Notes under the pieces: generated by a model
Databases searched by the model: none
The model's input: the letters and a program-made list of their open reading frames with translations, nothing else
Told to the model about the DNA's origin: nothing
Translations under genes and position numbers: made by a program
Assembly (NCBI GenBank): GCA_963682175.1
Contig: OY821772.1
Span: 52,164,925-52,228,924 of the forward strand
Length of the DNA stretch: 64,000 nt
From: Triglochin maritima
Lineage: Eukaryota; Streptophyta; Magnoliopsida; Alismatales; Juncaginaceae
Direction of reading: 5' to 3'
In this document: piece after piece, positions 47,201 through 61,600 of the stretch
How the letters are laid out: each line of letters opens with the position of its first letter
How positions within the stretch are numbered: the stretch's first letter is position 1

Positions 47201-48783
47201 AAAAGGGAAACATCTAAAAATCTCTTTTCGAACGTATCGGTTTCACATTTTCGTCCTATAATATTCATTCGTGTCATCCGCCCTCTTAAAAAACAAAGAA
47301 ATAGTGTCATTTTTAAAAACTAATGGTTTATACCGATATTCGTGCGCTATATAACATTTGAGTTTTTTCTGAAATGGAAAATATCTAAAAACCTTTCTTC
47401 GGACGCATCGGTTTAACATTTTGGTCGTATAATATCCATTTGTGTCCTCAAACACCTCAAAAAACAAAGAAATTGTGCCATTTTTAAAAACTAAGGGTTT
47501 TTACGGAAATTCGTGTGCTACCCTTTGATTTTTTCCTAAAAAGGGAAGTATCTACAAATCACTCTTCAGGCGCATCAATTTAACATTTTCATCCTACAAT
47601 ATCCATTCGTGTCATCAGACCCCTCAAAAAAAAGTAGTGTCATTTTTAAAAACATAGAGTTTTTGCCGAAATTTGTGTGCTATATAGCCTTTGGTTTTTT
47701 TTTCTAAAAAGGAAAATATCAAAAAACTCTTTTCGAACGCATCGCTTTACCATTTCCGTCGTACAATATCCATTCGTGTCCTCAGACCCCTCAAAAAACA
47801 AAGAAATAATGCCATTTTAAAAACTGATGGTTTTTTCTGAAATTCGTGTGCCCTTTGGTTTTTTGCTAAAAAGGGAAATATCTAAAAATCTCTTTTCGGA
47901 CGCATCAGTTTCATATTTTCGTCCTATAATATCGATTCGTGTCATCAGACCCCTCAAAAAACAAAGAAATAGTGTCATTTTAAAAAAATAATGGTTTATA
48001 CCGATATTCGTGCGCTATATAGCCTTTGGTTTTTTTCTAAAAAAAAATCTAAAAATCTCTCTTCGGATGAATCGGTTTAACATTTTCGTCGTATAATATC
48101 CGGTCGTGTCATCAGACCCCTCAAAAACAAAGAAATAGTGCCATTTTTAAAAACTGACGGTTTCTACCAAAATTCGTGTGCTATAGCCTTTGGTTTTTTT
48201 TCTAAATAGGAAAATATCAAAAAATCTCTCTTCGGATGCATTGGTTTACCATTTTCGTCGTATAATATCCATCCGTGTCCTTAGACCCCTCTAAAACACA
48301 AAGAAATAGTGCCATTTTTAAAAACTAATGGGTTTTACCGAAATTCATGTGTCCTTTAGTTTTTTTGCTAAAAAGGGAAATATCTAAAATCTCTCTTCGG
48401 ACGCATCGGTTTAACTTTTTTGTCCTATAATATCCATTCGTGTCATCAAACCCCTCAAACAACAAAGAAGTAGTGTCATTTTTAAAAACTAATGGGTTTT
48501 ACCGAAATTCGTGCGCTATATAACATTTGTTTTTTTGCTAAAAAGGAAAATATCTAAAAATCTCTCTTCAGACGCATCTGTTTAACATTTTCGTCGTATA
48601 ATATTCATTCGTGTCATCAGATACCTCAAAAACAAAGAAATAGTGGCATTTTTAAAAATTGAGCGTTTTTACCGAAATTCGTGTGCTATAGACTTTAGTA
48701 TTTAAAAACAAAACGTGTCATCAGACGCCTAAAAAACAAAGAAATAGTGCCATTTTTAAAAACTGAGCGTTTTTACAGAAAAA
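38217..48783 (+). repeat. Satellite block 2, forward orientation (~62 monomers)
   Basis: The same family is inverted relative to blocks 1 and 3. Monomers are 165-171 bp, with landmarks GACGCATCGGTTTAACATTT, TCGTCGTATAATATCCATTC, GTGTCATCAGACCCCTC and TAAAAATCTCTCTTCGGACG. Two main variants occur: one with CCGAAATTCGTGTGC and one with CCGATATTCGTGCGC followed by TATATAGCC. They often alternate, giving dimer-like order. The second variant was not seen in the reverse blocks. Short open frames are by-products of the repeat. Confidence 0.93.
42580..43590 (+). repeat. ~507-bp trimer duplicated in block 2
   Basis: Three consecutive monomers starting near 42591 (landmark ACTGATGG) recur nearly unchanged at 43098. 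The unusual phrases CGGACGGACCGGTTTATCAT and CGTCCAATAATATCC are shared by both copies. This is a recent unequal-exchange or local duplication event. Confidence 0.85.
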
Positions 48784-49800
48784 AACCAAAGGCTCTCTTG
48801 GACGCGAATTTCGGTAAAAACCCTCAGTATTTAAAAATGACACTATTTCTTTGTTTTTAGGCGTCTGATGACACGGATGAATATTATACGACGAAATTGT
48901 TAAACGGATGCTTCCGAAGAGACATTGTTTGATATTTCCTTTTTTAGTAAAAAAACCAAAGGCTATAGCACACGAATTCCGGTAAAAACCCTCAGTTTTT
49001 AAAAATGACACTATTTCTTTGTTTTTTAGGCGTCTGATGACACGAATGGATATTATACAACGAAAATGTTAAACAGATGCGTCCGAAGAGAGATTTTTTG
49101 ATGTTTCCTTTTTTAGTAAACAAACCAAAGGCTATAGCACACGAATTCCGGTAAAAACCCTCAGTATTTAAAAATGACACTATTTCTTTGATTTTTAGGC
49201 GTCTGATGACACGGATGAATATTATACGACGAAAATGTTAAACGGATGCTTCCGAAGAGACATTGTTTGATATTTCATTTTTTAGAAAAAAACCAAAGGC
49301 TCTCTTGGACGCGAATTTCGGTAAAAACCCTCAGTATTTAAAAATGACACTATTTCTTTGTTTTTTAGGCGTCTGATGACACAGATGAATATTATACGAC
49401 GAAATTGTTAAACGGATGCTTCCGAAGAGACATTGTTTGATATTTCCTTTTTTAGTAAAAAAACCAAAGGCTATAGCACACGAATTCCGGTAAAAACCCT
49501 CAGCTTTTAAAAATGACACTATTTCTTTGTTTTTTAGGCGTCTGATGACACGAATGGATATTATACGACGAAAATGTTAAACGGATGCGTCCGAAGAGAG
49601 ATTTTTTGATGTTTCCTTTTTTAGTAAACAAACCAAAGGCTATAGCACACGAATTCCGGTAAAAACCCTCAGTATTTAAAAATGACACTATTTCTTTGTT
49701 TTTTAGGCGTCTGATGACACGGATGAATATTATACGACGAAAATGTTAAACGGATGCTTCCGAAGAGACATTGTTTGATATTCCACATGAATTTCGATAA
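48784..49800 (-). repeat. ~505-bp trimer duplicated at the start of block 3
   Basis: The distinctive junction GGCTCTCTTGGACGCG occurs near 48791 and 49297, and the surrounding three monomers are repeated nearly unchanged. The junction itself looks like a deletion inside a monomer that was then copied. Confidence 0.8.
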
Positions 49801-52800
49801 AACCCCTTATTTTCTAAAAATGGCACTATTTCTTTTTTTTTGCGACGTCTGATGACAGGAATTGATATGATACGACGAAAATGTTCAACTCATGCGTCCA
49901 AGAGAGATTTTTTGATATTTCCTTTTTTAGGAAAAAAACCAAAGGCTATATAGCACACGAATTTCGGTAAAAACCCATAGTTTTTAAAAATGACACTATT
50001 TCTTTGTTTTTTGCGGCGTCTGAAGACACGAATGGATATTATACGACGAAAATGTTCAACTCATGCGTCCAAGAGAGATTTTTTGATATTTCTTTTTTTA
50101 GCAAAAAACCAAAGGCTATAACACGAATTTCTGTAAAATTCCTTTGTTTTTAAAAATGGCACTATTTCTTTGTTTTTTGCGGTGTCTGAAGACACGAATG
50201 GGATACTATACGACGAAAATGTTCAACTCATGCGTCCAAGAGAGATTTTTTGATATTTCCTTTTTTAGCAAAAAAACCCAAAGGCTATATAGCACACGAA
50301 TTTCGGTAAAATCCTTAGTTTTTAAAAATGACACTATTTCTTTCTTTTTTTTGCGGCGTCTGAAGACACGAATGGATATTATACGACGAAAATGTTAAAC
50401 TCATGCGTCCCAAGAGAGATTTTTTGATATTTCTTTTTTAGGAAAAAACACAAAGGCTATAGCACACGAATTTCGGTAAAACCCTTAGTTTTTTAAAATG
50501 GCAATAGTTCTTTGTTTTTTTACGCATCTCATGACACGATTGGATATTATACGACGAAAATGTTAAACCGATGCGTCCGAAGAGAGATTTTTTGATATTT
50601 CCTTTTTTAGTAAAAAAACCAAAGGCTATAACACACGAATTTATGTAAAAATCCATAGTTTTTAAAAATGGCACTATTTCTTTGTTTTTTGCGGCGTCTG
50701 AAGACACTAATTGATATTATACGACGAAAATGTTAAACTCATTCGTCCCAAGAGAGATTTTTTGATATTTCCTTTTTTAGGAAAAAACCCAAGGCTATAT
50801 AACACACGAATTCCGGTAAAATCCCAAGCATTTAAAAATGACACTATTTCTTTGGTTTTTAGGCGTCTGATGACACGAATGGATATTATACGACGAAAAT
50901 GTTAAACGGATGCTTCCGAAGAGAGATTTTTTCATATTTCTTTTTTTAGTAAAAAAACTAAAGGCTATACCACACGAATTTCGATAAAACCCCTCATTTT
51001 TTAAAAATGGGACTATTTCTTTGTTTTTTGCGGCGGCTGATGACACAAATTGATAATATACGACGAAAATGTTAAACTAATGCGTCCAACAGAGATTTTT
51101 TGATATTTCCTTTTTTAAGAAAAAAACCCAAAGGCTATAGCACACGAATTCCGGTAAAAACCCTCAAGTTTTAAAAATGACACCATTTCTTTGATTTTTG
51201 CGGCGGCTAATGACACAAATTGATAATATACGACGAAAATGTTAAACTAATGCGTCCAACAGAGATTTTTTGATATTTCCTTTTTGAAGAAAAAACCCAA
51301 AGGCTATAGCACACGAATTCCGGTAAAAACCCTCAATTTTTAAAAATGACACTATTTCTTTGTTTTTTGCGGCGTCTGATGACACGATTGGATATTATAT
51401 GACGAAAATGTTAAACTCATTCGTCCCAAGAGAGATTTTTGATATTTCCTTTTTTAGGAAAAAACCCAAGGCTATAGCACACGAATTTCGGTAAAAACCC
51501 TTAGTTTTTAAAAATGGCACTATTTATTTGTTTTTTGAGGCGTCTGATGACACGATTGGATATTATACGACAAAATTATTAAACCGATGCGTCCGAAGAG
51601 AGATTTTTTGTTTCCTTTTTTAGTAGAAAAACCAAATGCTATAGCACACGAATTCCGGTAATAACCCTCAATTTTTAAAAATGACACTATTTCTTTGTTT
51701 TTTTAGGCGTCTGATGACACGAATGGATATTATACGACGAAAATGTTAAACATATGCGTCCGAAGAGAGATTTTTTGATATTTCCTTTTTTAGCAAAAAA
51801 AACCAATGGCTATAACACACAAATTTCTGTAAAAATCCTTAGTTTTTAAAAATGGCACTATTTCTTTGTTTTTTTGCGGTGTCTGAAGACACGAATTGGT
51901 ATTATACGACGAAAATGTTAAACTCTTTCGTCCCAAGAGAGATTTTTTGATATTTCCTTTTTTGGGAAAAAACCCAAAGCGTATTGCACACGAATTTCGG
52001 AAAAACCCTCCGTTTTTAAAAATGTCATTATTTCTTTTTTTTGAGGCGTCTGATGACAAGAATTGATATAATACGACGAAAATGTTAAACTCATGCGTCC
52101 GAAGAGAGATTTTTTGATATTTCCTTTTTTAGTAAAAAAAACCAAAGGCTAGAGCACACGAATTCCTGTAAAAACCCTCAGTTTTTAAAAATTGCACGAT
52201 TTCTTTGTTTTTTGAGGCGTCTGATGACACGATTGGAAATTATACGACGAAAATATTAAACTGATGCGTCCGAAGATAGATTTTTTTATATTTCCTTTTT
52301 AGTAAAAATCCCAAAGGCTATAGCACACGAATTCCAGTAAAAACCCTCAGTATTTAAAAATGACACTATTTCTTTGTTTTTTAGGCGTCTGATGACACGA
52401 ATGAATATTATACGACGAAAATGTTAAACGGATGCTTCCAAAGAGAGATTTTTTGATATTTCATTTTTTAGAAAAAAAAACAAAGGCTATACCACACGAA
52501 TTTCGATAAAACCCCTCATTTTTTAAAAAATGGCATTATTTCTTTGTTTTTTGCGGCGTCTGATGACAGGAATTGATATTATACGACGAAAATGTTCAAC
52601 TCATGCGTCCAAGAGAGATTTTTTGATATTTCCTATTTTAGGAAAAAAAACGAAAGGCTATAGCACACGAATTTCGGTAAAAACCCTTAGTTTTTAAAAA
52701 TGACACTATTTCTTTGTTTTTTACGGCGTCTGACGACACGAATGGATATTATACGATGAAAATGTTCAACTCATGCGTCCAAGGGAGATTTTTTGATATT

Positions 52801-54859
52801 TCTTTTTTTAGCAAAAAAACCAAAGGCTATAACACGAATTTCTGTAAAAATCCTTTGTTTTAAAAATGACACTATTTCTTAGTTTTTTGCGGTGTCTGAA
52901 GACACGAATGGATATTATACGACGAAAATGTTCAACTCATGCGTCCAAGAGAGATTTTTTGATATTTCCTTTTTTAGGAAAAAAACCCAAGGCCATAGCA
53001 CACGAATTTCGGTAAAACCCCTTAGTTTTTAAAAATGGCACTAGTTCTTTTTTTTTTATGCATCTCATGACACGATTGGATATTATACGACGAAAATGTT
53101 AAACCGATGCGTCCGAAGAGAGGTTTTTTGATATTTCCTTTTTAGTAAAAAAACCAAAGGTCATAGCATACGAATTCCGGTAAAAAACCTCAGTTTTTAA
53201 AAATGACACTATTTCTTTGTTTTTTTAGGTGTCTGATGACACGAATGGATATTATACGACGAAAATGTTAAACGGATGCTTCCGAAGAGAGATTTTTTGA
53301 TATTTCTTTTTTTAGTAAAAAACCCCAAAGGCTATAGCACACGAATTCCTGTAAAAACCCTAAGTTTTTAAAAATGACACTATTTCTTTGTTTTTTGAGG
53401 CGTCTGATGACACGAATTGATATAATACAACGAAAATGTTAAATGGATGCGTCTGAAGAGAGATTTTTTTATATTCCTGTAAAAACCCTCAGTTTTTAAA
53501 AATAACACTATTTCTTTGTTTTTTGAGGCGTCTGATGACACGATTGGATATTATACGACGAAAATGTTAAACATATGCTTCCGAAGAGAGATTTTTTGAT
53601 ATTTCCTTTTTTAGTAAAAAAACCAAAGGCTATATACCACACGAATTTCGATAAAACCCCTCATTTTTTTTAAAAATCGCACTATTTCTTTTTTTTTTTG
53701 CGGCGGCTTATGACACGAATTGATAATATACGATGAAAATGTTAAACTAATGCGTCCAACAGAGATTTTTTGATATTTCTTTTTTTAAGAAAAAACCCAG
53801 AGGCTATAGCACACGAATTCTGGTAAAAACCCTCACTTTTTAAAAATGGCATTATTTCTTTGTTTTTTAAGGCGTCTGATGACACGATTGGATATTATAC
53901 GACGAAAATGTTAAACCGATGCGTCCGAAGAGAGATTTTTTGATATTTCCTTTTTTAGTATAAAAACCAAAGGCTATAGCACACGAATTCCGGTAAAAAC
54001 CCTTAGTTTTTAAAAATGGCACTATTTATTTGGTTTTTGAGGCGTCTGATGACACGATTGGATATTATACGACAAAAATGTTAAACCGATGCGTCCGAAG
54101 AGATATTTTATGATATTTCCCTTTTTAGTAAAAAAACCAAAGACTATAGCACACGAATTCCGGTAAAAACCCTCAGTTTTTAAAACTGACACTATTTATT
54201 TATTTTTTAGGCATCTGATGACACGAATGGATATTATACGACGAAAATGTTAAACGGATGCGTCCGAAAAGAGATTTTTTGATATTTCCTTTTTTAGTAA
54301 AAAAAACCAAAGGCTATAACACACGAATTTCTGTAAAAATCATTAGTTTTTAAAAATTGCACTATTTCTTTGTTTTTTGCGGTGTCTGAAGACACTAATT
54401 GATATTATACGACGAAAATGTTAAACTCATGCGTCCGAAGAGAGATTTTTTGATATTTCCTTTTTTAATAAAAAAAACCAAAGGCTATAGCACACGAATT
54501 CCTGTAAAAACCCTCAGTTTTTAAAAATGGAACTATTTCTTTGTTTTGAGGCGTCTGATGACACGAATGGATATGATACGACGAAAATGTTAAACGGATA
54601 CTTCCGAAGAGAGGTTTTTTGATATTTCATTTTTTAGAAAAAAAACCAAAGGCTATACCCACACGAATTTCGATAAAATCCCTCATTTTTTAAAAATGGC
54701 ACTATTTCTTTGTTTTTTGCGGCGTATGATGACAGGAATTGATATTATATGACCAAAATGTTCAACTCATGCGTCCAAGAGAGATTTTTTGATATTTCCT
54801 TTTTTAGGAAAAAACCCCAAAGGCTATAGCACACGAATTTCGGTAAAAGCCCTTATTTT

Positions 54860-57800
54860 TAAAAATGACACTATTTCTTAGTTTTTTGCGGTGTCTGAAG
54901 ACACGAATGGATATTATACGACGAAAATGTTCAACTCATGCGTCCAAGAGAGATTTTTTGATATTTCCTTTTTTAGGAAAAAACCCAAAGGCTATATAGC
55001 ACACGAATTTCTGTAAAATCCTTAGTTTTAAAAATGACACTATTTCTTTGTTTTTTGCGGCGTCTGAAGACACGAATGAATATTATACGACGAAAATGTT
55101 AAACTCATGCGTCCCAAGATAGATTTTTTGATATTTCCTTTTTTAGGAAAAAACCCAAAGGCTATAGCACACGAATTTCGGTAAAACCCCTTAGTTTTTA
55201 AAAATGGCACTAGTTCTTTGTTTTTTTACGCATGTCATGACACGATTGGATATTATACGACAAAAATGTTAAACCGATGTGTCCGACGAGAGATTTTTTG
55301 ATATTTCCTTTTTTAGTAAAAAAACCAAAGACTAACACAAATTCCGGTAAAAAACATCAGTTTTTAAAAATGACACTATTTCTTTGTTTTTTTAGGCGTC
55401 TGATGACACGAATGGATATTATACGACGAAAATGTTAAACGGATGCGTCCGAAGAGATATTTTTTGATATTTAATATTTTAGTAAAAAACCAAAGGGTAT
55501 AGCACACGAAATCCAGTAAAAACCCTCAGTTTATAAAAATGACACTATTTTTTTGTTTTTTTAGCCGTCTGATGACACGAATGGATATTATACGTTGAAA
55601 ATGTTAAACGGATGCTTCCGAAGAGAGATTTTGTGATATTTCCTTTTTTAGTAAAAAAACCCAAAGGCTATAGCACACGAATTCCTGTAAAAACCCTCAG
55701 TTTTTAAAAAGGGCACTATTTCTTTGTTTTTTGAGGCGTCTAAAAAGAGATTTTTTGATATTTCTTTTTTTAGTAAAAAACCAATGGCTATAACACACGA
55801 ATTTCTGTAAAAATCCTTAGTTCTTAAAAATGGCACTATTTCTTTGTTTTTTGCGGTGTCTGAAGACACGAATTGATATTATACGACGAAAATGTTAAAC
55901 TCATGCGTCCAAGAGAGATTTTTTGATATTTCCTTTTTTTGGAAAAAAACCCAAAGGCTATAGCACATGAATTTCGGTAAAAACCCTTATTTTTAAAAAT
56001 GACACTATTTCTTAGTTTTTTGCGGTGTCTGAAGACACGAATGGATATTATACGACGAAAATGTTCAACTCGTGCGTCCAAGAGAGATTTTTTGATATTT
56101 CCTTTTTTAGGAAAAAACCCAAAGGCTATATAGCACACGAATTTCTGTAAAATCCTTAGTTTTAAAAATGACACTATTTCTTTGTTTTTTGCGGCGTCTG
56201 AAGACACGAATGGATATTATACGACGAAAATGTTAAACTCATGCGTCCCAAGAGAGATTTTTTGATATTTCCTTTTTTAGGAAAAACCCAAAGGCTATAG
56301 CACACGAATTTCGGTAAAACCCCTTAGTTTTTAAAAATGGCACTAGTTCTTTGTTTTTTTACGCATGTCATGACACGATTGGATATTATACGACAAAAAT
56401 GTTAAACCGATGTGTCCGACGAGAGATTTTTTGATATTTCCTTTTTTAGTAAAAAAACCAAAGACTAACACGAATTCCGGTAAAAAACATCAGTTTTTAA
56501 AAATGACACTATTTCTTTGTTTTTTAGGCGTCTGATGACACGAATGGATATTATACGACGAAAATGTTAAACGGATGCGTCCGAAGAGATATTTTTTGAT
56601 ATTTAATATTTTAGTAAAAAACCAAAGGCTATAGCACACGAAATCCAGTAAAAACCCTCAGTTTATAAAAATGACACTATTTTTTGTTTTTTTAGCCGTC
56701 TGATGACACGAATGGATATTATACGTTGAAAATGTTAAACGGATGCTTCCGAAGAGAGATTTTGTGATATTTCCTTTTTTAGTAAAAAACCCAAAGGCTA
56801 TAGCACACGAATTCCTGTAAAAACCCTCAGTTTTTAAAAATGGCACTATTTCTTTGTTTTTGAGGCCACTGATGACACAACTTGATATTATACGACGAAA
56901 ATGTTAAACCGATGCGTCCGAAAAGAGATTTTTTGATATTTCTTTTTTTAGTAAAAAACCCAAAGGCTATAGCACACGAATTCCGGTAAAAACCCCTGCA
57001 TTTAAAAATGACACTATTTCTTTGGTTTTTAGGCGTCTGATGACACGAATCGATATTATACGACGAAAATATTGAACGGATGCTTTTAAAGAGAGATTTT
57101 TTGATATTTCTTTTTTTAGTAAAAAAACCAAAGGCTATACCACACGAATTTCGATAAAACCCCTCATTTTTTAAAAATCGCACTATTTCTTCTTTTTTTT
57201 GCGGCGGTTGATGACACGAATTGATAATATACGACGAAAATGTTAAACTCGTGCGTCCCAAGAGAGATTTTTTGATATTTCTTTTTTTAGGAAAAAACAC
57301 AAAGGCTATAACACACGAATTTCGGTAAAACCCCTTAGTTTTTAAAAATGGCAATAGTTCTTTGTTTTTTTACTCATCTCATGACGCGATTGGATATTAT
57401 ACGACAAAAATGTTAAACTGATACGTCCGAAGAGAGATTTTTTGATATTTCCGTTTTTAGTAAAAAAACCAAAGGCTATAGCACACTAATTCCGGTAAAA
57501 ACCCTCAGTTTTTAAAAATGACACTATTTTTTGTTTTTTTAGGCGTTTGATGACAAGAATGGATATTATACGACGAAAATGTTAAACGGATGCGTGCGAA
57601 GAGAGATTTTTTGATATTTCATTTCTTAGTAAAAAAATCAAAGGCTATAGCACACGAATTCCAGTAAAAACCCTTAGTTTTTAAAAATGGCACTATTTCT
57701 TTGTTTTTTGCGGCGTCTGATGACAGGAATTGATATTATACGACCAAAATGTTCAACTCATGCGTCCAAGTGAGATTTTTTGATATTTCCTTTTTTAGGA

Positions 57801-58640
57801 AATAAAACCAATGGCTATAGCACAAGAATTTCGGTAAAAACCCTTATTTTTAAAAATGACACTATTTCTTATATTTTTGCGGTGTCTGAAGACACGAATG
57901 GATATTATACGACGAAAATGTTCAACTCGTGCGTCCAAGAGAGATTTTTTGATATTTCCTTTTTTAGGAAAAAACCCAAAGGCTATAGCACACGAATTTC
58001 GGTAAAATCCTTAGTTTTAAAAATGACACTATTTCTTTGTTTTTTGCGGCGTCTGAAGACACGAATGGATATTATACGACGAAAATGTTAAACTCATGCG
58101 TCCCAAGAGAGATTTTTTGATATTTCCTTTTTTTAGGAAAAACCCCAAAGGCTATAGCACACGAATTTCGGTAAAACCCCTTAGTTTTTAAAAATGGCAC
58201 TAGTTCTTTGTTTTTTACGCATGTCATGACACGATTGGATATTATACGACCAAAATGTTAAACCGATGTGTCCGACGAGAGATTTTTTGATATTTCTTTT
58301 TTTTGTAAAAAAACCAAAGGCTAACACGAATTCCGGTAAAAACATCAGTTTTTAAAAATGACACTATTTCTTTGTTTTTTAGGCGTCTGATGACACGAAT
58401 GGATATTATACGACGAAAATGTTAAACGGATGCGTCCGAAGAGAGATTTTTTGATATTTAATTTTTTAGTAAAAAACCAAAGGCTATAGCACACGAAATC
58501 CAGTAAAAACCCTCAGTTTATAAAAATGACACTATTTTTTTGTTTTTTTAGCCGTCTGATGACACGAATGGATATTATACGTTGAAAATGTTAAACGGAT
58601 GCTTCCGAAGAGAGATTTTGTGATATTTTCTTTTTTAGTA
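54860..58640 (-). repeat. Higher-order repeat of about 1.13 kb and a related copy
   Basis: The rare phrase ACGCATGTCATGACACG occurs at about 55228, 56361 and 58217 (spacings about 1,133 and 1,856). A second rare phrase, TTAGCCGTCTGATGACACG, follows each at the same distance (near 55561, 56692 and 58549). The copies therefore derive from one multi-monomer unit, with extra monomers in the third interval. Confidence 0.8.
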
Positions 58641-58699
58641 AAAACCCCAAAAGCTATAGCACACGAATTCCTGTAAAAACCATTAGTTTTTAAAAATGG

Positions 58700-61600
58700 C
58701 ACTATTTATTTATTTTTTGAGGCGCCTGATGACACGAATAGATATTATACGACGAAAATGTTAAACAGATGCGTCCGAAGAGAGATTTTTTGATATTTCC
58801 TTTTATAGCAAAAAAACCAAAGGCTATACTATAACACACGAATTTCTGAAAAAATCCTTAGTTTTTAAAAATCACACTATTTTTTTGTTTTTTTAGGCGT
58901 CTTATGACACGAATGGATATTATACGACGAAAATGTTAAACAGATGCGTCCGAAAAAAGGTTTTTTGATATTTCTTTTTTTAGCAAAAAAACCAACGGCT
59001 ATAACAAACGAATTTCTGTAAAAATCCTTAGTTTTGTGAAATGGCACTATTTCTTTGTTTTTTGCGGTGTCTGAAGACACGAATTGATATTATACGACGA
59101 AAATGTTAAACTCATTCGTCCCAAGAGAGATTTTTTGATATTTCTTTTTTTGGGAAAAAACCCAAAGGGTATAGCACACTAATTTCGGAAAAACCTTCAG
59201 TTTTTAAAAATGACATAATTTCTTTGTTTTTTGCGGCATCTGAAGACACAAATGGATATTATACGACGAAAATGTTCAACTCATGCGTCCAAGAGAGATT
59301 TTTTGATATTTCCTTTTTTAGTAAAAAAACCAAAGGCTATAACACACGAATTTCTGTAAAAATCCTTAGTTTTTAAAAATGGCACTATTTCTTTGTTTCG
59401 TGCGGTGTCTAAAGACACGAATTGATATTATACGACGAAAATGTTAAACTCATTCGTCCCAAGAGAGATTTTTCTATATTTCCTTTTTTGGGAAAAAACC
59501 CAAAGGCTATAGCACACGAATTCCTGTAAAAACCCTAAGTTTTTAAAAATGGCACTATTTCTTTGTTTTTTGCGGTGTCTGATGACATGAATTGATATAA
59601 TACGACGAAAATGTTAAACTCATGCGTCCGAAGAGAGATTTTTTGATATTTCCCTTTTTAGTAAAAAAACCCAAAGGCTATAGTACACGAATTCCTGTAA
59701 AAACCCTCAGTTTTTAAAAATGGCACTATTTCTTTGTTTTTTGAGGTGTCTGATGACACGATTGGATATTATACGACGAAAATGTTAAACTGATGCGTCC
59801 GAAGATAGATTTTTTGATATTTCCTTTTTTAGTAAAAAAACCAAAGGCTATAGCACACGAATTCCGGTAAAAACCCTTAGTATTTAAAAATGACACTATT
59901 TCTTTGTTTTTTAGGCGTCTGATGACACGAATGAATATTGTACGACGAAAATGTTAAACGAATGCTTCCGAAGAGAGATTTTTTGATATTTCATTTTTAG
60001 TAAAAAAACCAAAGGCTTACCACACAAATTTCGATAAAACCCCTCATTTTTTTAAAATGACACTATTTCTTTGTTTTTTGAGGCGTCTGATGACACGAAT
60101 TGATATAATACGACGAAAATGTTAAACTCATTCGTCCGAAGAGAGATTTTTTGATATTTCCTTTTTTAGTAAAAAACCCAAAGGCTATAGCACACGAATT
60201 CCTGTAAAAACCCTCAGTTTTTAAAAATGACACTATTTCTTTGTTTTTTGATGCGTCTGATGACACGATTGGATATTATACGACGAAAATGTTAAACTGA
60301 TGCGTCCGAAGATAGATTTTTTGATATTTCCTTTTATAGTAAAAAAACCAAAGGCTATAGCAGACGAATTTCTGTAAAAATCCTTAGTTTTTAAAAATCA
60401 CACTATTTTTTGTTTTTTAGGCGTCTTATGACACGAATTGATATTATACGACGAAAATGTTAAACAGATGCGTCTGATGACACGAATGGATATTATACGA
60501 CGAAAATGTTAAACAGATGCGTCCGAAGAGAGATTTTTTGATATTTCCTTTTATAGCAAAAAAACCAAAGGCTATAACACACGAATTTATGTAAAAATCC
60601 TTAGTTTTTAAAAATCACACTATTTTTTTGTTTTTTTAGGCGTCTTATGACACGAATGGATATTATACGACGAAAATGTTAAACAGATGCGTCCGAAAAG
60701 AGGTTTTTTGATATTTCTTTTTTTAGCAAAAAAACCATCGGCTATAACAAACGAATTTCTGTAAAAATCCTTAGTTTTGAGAAATGGCACTATTTCTTTG
60801 TTTTTTGCGGTGTCTGAAGACACGAATTGATATTATACGACGAAAATGTTAAACTCATTCGTCCCAAGAGAGATTTTTTGATATTTCTTTTTTTGGGAAA
60901 AAACCCAAAGGGTATAGCACACTAATTTCGGAAAAAAACCTCAGTTTGTAAAAATGACATTATTTCTTTGTTTTTTGAGGCGTCTGAAGACACGAATGGT
61001 TATTATACGACGCAAATGTTCAACTCATGCGTCCAAGAGAGATTTTTTGATATTTCCTTTTTTAGTAAAAAACCAAAGGCTATAACACACGAATTTCTGT
61101 AAAAATCCTTAGTTTTTAAAAATGGCACTATTTCTTTGTTTCGTGCGGTGTCTGAAGACACGAATTGATATTATACGACGAAAATGTTAAACTCATTCGT
61201 CCCAAGAGAGATTTTTTGATATTTCCTTTTTTGGGAAAAAACCCAAAGGCTATAGCACACGAATTCCTGTAAAAACCCTAAGTTTTTAAAAATGGCACTA
61301 TTTCTTTGTTTTTTGCGGTGTCTGATGACAGGAATTGATATAATACGATGAAAATGTTAAACTCATGCGTCCGAAGAGAGATTTTTTGATATTTCCCTTT
61401 TTAGTAAAAAAATCCAAAGGCGTACACGAATTCCTGTAAAAACCCTCAGTTTTTAAAAATGGCACTATTTTTGATTGGATATTATACGACGAAAATGTTA
61501 AACTGATGCGTCCGAAGATAGATTTTTTGATATTTCCTTTTTTAGTAAAAAAACCAAAGGCTTTATCACACGAATTCCGGTAAAAACCCTTAGTATTTAA

